NCBI GenBank assembly: GCA_003223645.1
Contig: QHVT01000006.1
Span: 248,001-312,000, forward strand
Length of the DNA stretch: 64,000 bases
DNA from: Acidobacteriota bacterium
Lineage (GTDB): Bacteria; Acidobacteriota; Thermoanaerobaculia; Gp7-AA8
Direction of reading: 5' to 3'
In this document: piece by piece, positions 62,715 to 64,000 of the stretch
How the letters are laid out: each line of letters begins with the position of its first letter
How positions within the stretch are numbered: position 1 is the first letter of the stretch
Notes under the pieces: model-generated
The model's database searches: none
What the model was told of the DNA's origin: nothing
What the model saw: the letters and a program-made list of their open reading frames with translations, nothing else
Position numbers and translations under genes: made by a program

Positions 62715-62736
62715 GTGAGGCCCCTTTCAGCCTCAC
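62715..62736 (+). promoter_or_regulatory. 5' UTR hairpin just upstream of the Cys-rich gene
   Basis: GTGAGGC (62715-62721) and GCCTCAC (62730-62736) form a perfect 7-bp stem with an 8-nt loop. It ends 4 bp before the strong Shine-Dalgarno AAAAGGAGG at 62742-62750, a spacing suited to translational control or mRNA stabilisation. Confidence 0.5.
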
Positions 62737-62754
62737 CAACGAAAAGGAGGATCT

Positions 62755-63546
62755 ATGCCCAAGGTAAAGGACCTCGGCGTCACCGTCGTCCCCAAAGAAT
62801 TTGGGCCGATGGAGATCGGTCCGGGGGGCGGGTGTTACATGACCCATTGGTGTACGGACTGCACCACCGTGCCGTACAGCATCTGCGGCACGACTCCCGG
62901 CGCACAGTTCGGCGCGGCGCGCGCGGCCGGTCCCGGCTGCACCGACTGCACGACCCAGCAGTTCAGCATTTGCGGAACGTCACCGCAGCCGTGCACGGAT
63001 TGCACGACGCAGCAGTTCAGTCTTTGCGGGACGTCCCCGGGACCGTGCACGGACTGCACGACGCAACAGTTCAGCATCTGCGGGACATCGCCGTGCGCGG
63101 GCGGCTCGATTCAATGCGCGGCCGGCACGCAATGCGCGGGCGGCACCTTCTGCACGGACTGCACGACGCAGCAGTTCAGCATCTGCGGCACCTCGCCGCA
63201 GTTCTGCAGCGACTGCACGCATCGCGCATTCAGCCTCTGCGGCGTCTCGCCGATCGGACCGCAGTGCAAGGTCCTGACGATCGATCCGTGGACGCCGCAC
63301 TGCGGCGGCACGGTGCAGACTCCGTGCGGCGGATCGTTTGGTGATCCGTGGAAGCGCGGCGGCGGACTGACGCAGGAAGGGATCAATCAGATCCGCACGG
63401 CGCTCACCGCGCAGCTCGCGGCGCTCGAAGAGGCGGAGAAGAAACTCGGGCCGCAGTCGGTCGAGGAGATCGAAGCCCGCGAGAAAGAAATCAACGCGGA
63501 GCTCGACCGTCTCAAGACAGCGAGGGCGAATCTCAAGAAGAAATGA
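62755..63546 (+). CDS. Cys-rich protein with six tandem CTDCTT...C units and C-terminal coiled coil (candidate multi-core peptide)
   Basis: 263 aa with an excellent Shine-Dalgarno (AAAAGGAGG). Residues 1-26 are a glycine-ended leader-like segment (VKDLGVTVVPKEFGPMEIG). Six units begin at C33, C62, C80, C98, C133 and C151, each C-[TS]-D-C-T-[TH]-x2-[FY]-S-[IL]-C-G-[TV]-[ST]-P. I count about 25 Cys in total, including extra C-x-G-G clusters. A charged helix at about 205-263 (LTAQLAALEEAEKKLGPQSV, NAELDRLKTARANLKK) should form a coiled coil. It could be a RiPP precursor with many cores, a metal- or thioether-cross-linked scaffold, or a secreted Cys-rich coat protein. No signal peptide is visible. 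I do not recognise a named family. Confidence 0.8.
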   Translation: MPKVKDLGVTVVPKEFGPMEIGPGGGCYMTHWCTDCTTVPYSICGTTPGAQFGAARAAGPGCTDCTTQQFSICGTSPQPCTDCTTQQFSLCGTSPGPCTDCTTQQFSICGTSPCAGGSIQCAAGTQCAGGTFCTDCTTQQFSICGTSPQFCSDCTHRAFSLCGVSPIGPQCKVLTIDPWTPHCGGTVQTPCGGSFGDPWKRGGGLTQEGINQIRTALTAQLAALEEAEKKLGPQSVEEIEAREKEINAELDRLKTARANLKKK

Positions 63547-64000
63547 TGCAAACCTGGACATCCTCCCGCTTCAGGTCGAGCCGCGCGCTCGACCTGAAGC
63601 GCTTCGATGAGCTGGCGCCCGAGCAGCAGAACGCATTTCGCGAGCTGCAGAAAGACGATGACTTCTACGGGCTGCTCGTGCCGCGCGTGGGCGGATCGGC
63701 GAGCCTGAAGTCCGTCGGACGCCAAACCGCGCAGCTCTTCGCATCGCTCGATGAGCCGTCGCGACTCGACGCATCGCTGATGAGCGACGCGCCGTATCGC
63801 GAGGACATCATCGATCTCATCCTCGACGGCATTCTCGAGATCGAGATCGGCGGCGCGTTCTGCAGCGGCGCGGACGCGTTTCGCATCGTCGCGTCGGAAC
63901 TGCCGGACGCGATCGATCGCGGCCGCATCGGCAGACTCTCGCGCGAAGCGCTGCAGCACGCCGAAGACTTGTCGACGCGCGACGCGGCGGCGATCACCAA
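63543..64000 (+). CDS. Unknown coupled partner of the Cys-rich protein (runs off window)
   Basis: Not in the ORF track because it lacks a stop in the window. ATG 63543 overlaps the previous stop (ATGA), with a second ATG at 63546. The visible 152 aa include ELAPEQQNAFRELQKDDDFY, GLLVPRVGGSASLKSVGRQT, LFASLDEPSRLDASL, IIDLILDGILEIEIGGAFCS. It is mostly helical, with no signal peptide. The pattern hints at a maturation or carrier protein for the upstream peptide, but I cannot assign a family. Translational coupling to the Cys-rich gene is the main evidence for a shared function. Confidence 0.75.
   Translation, partial: MMQTWTSSRFRSSRALDLKRFDELAPEQQNAFRELQKDDDFYGLLVPRVGGSASLKSVGRQTAQLFASLDEPSRLDASLMSDAPYREDIIDLILDGILEIEIGGAFCSGADAFRIVASELPDAIDRGRIGRLSREALQHAEDLSTRDAAAIT

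Overview
This window is a chromosomal segment from a high-GC, diderm (LPS-making) bacterium. Several features point to Acidobacteriota, most plausibly Thermoanaerobaculia-like: an Oar-type TonB receptor with a carboxypeptidase-regulatory domain, serine/threonine kinases fused to TolB-like and TPR regions, CHAT/caspase proteins, a TPR-bearing sulfatase-like enzyme, and abundant mosaic intergenic inverted repeats. This assignment is inference; no rRNA or marker phylogeny is available here. LPS and envelope genes (kdsA, kdsB, BamD, CpoB/YbgF) show an outer membrane.

Layout. 1-8.7 kb: a truncated trypsin-like protease diverging from a sulfatase-like TPR lipoprotein, a TonB receptor, era, a CorC/HlyC-type CBS protein and a secreted coiled-coil protein. 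8.8-9.3 kb: a non-coding array of about 22 degenerate palindromes spaced 21 bp apart. 9.3-13.9 kb: an island-like stretch that starts at an imperfect tRNA-Asp and ends at a duplicated tRNA-Asp fragment. It carries a signal-less subtilase, a secreted protein and the remnant of a PhoX-like gene. 13.9-23.4 kb: housekeeping genes (flavin oxidoreductase, def, CNB-domain protein, cpoB, bamD, rpe, PASTA protein, lon, PHP phosphoesterase).

23.4-31.3 kb: one polar cluster of ECF sigma factor, membrane anti-sigma/TPR, caspase, unknown protein, membrane-anchored TPR-CHAT protease and cytosolic class 3 lipase. It looks like a sigma-controlled protease/lipase response module. 31.4-39.2 kb: two-component system, small secreted protein, EamA transporter, VOC protein, Mug glycosylase, outer-membrane barrel protein, pyruvate kinase. 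39.3-44.5 kb: a tight operon of small MerC-like membrane protein, tyrosinase-family copper protein, stand-alone helper domain, caspase-like peptidase and unknown protein. The helper domain is also fused to the tyrosinase N-terminus. 44.8-52.8 kb: DAHP synthase, secreted proteins, kdsB, pyrG, recD2.

52.9-60.7 kb: three paralogous Ser/Thr kinase-TolB-TPR genes. The last diverges from an intact lysophospholipid acyltransferase; between the first and second lies an internally deleted copy of the same acyltransferase. 60.7-64 kb: kdsA, a methyltransferase, a striking Cys-rich protein with six tandem C-T-D-C units, and a translationally coupled partner that runs off the edge.

The window is littered with several families of inverted repeats. 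One family has inserted in frame into both era and cpoB, so both encode the same extra peptide in the same reading frame, reminiscent of Rickettsia palindromic elements. Candidates for undescribed biology, in my order: the tyrosinase-caspase operon, the 21-bp phased array, the sigma/caspase/CHAT/lipase operon, the Cys-repeat protein pair, and the coding-compatible palindromic repeats.
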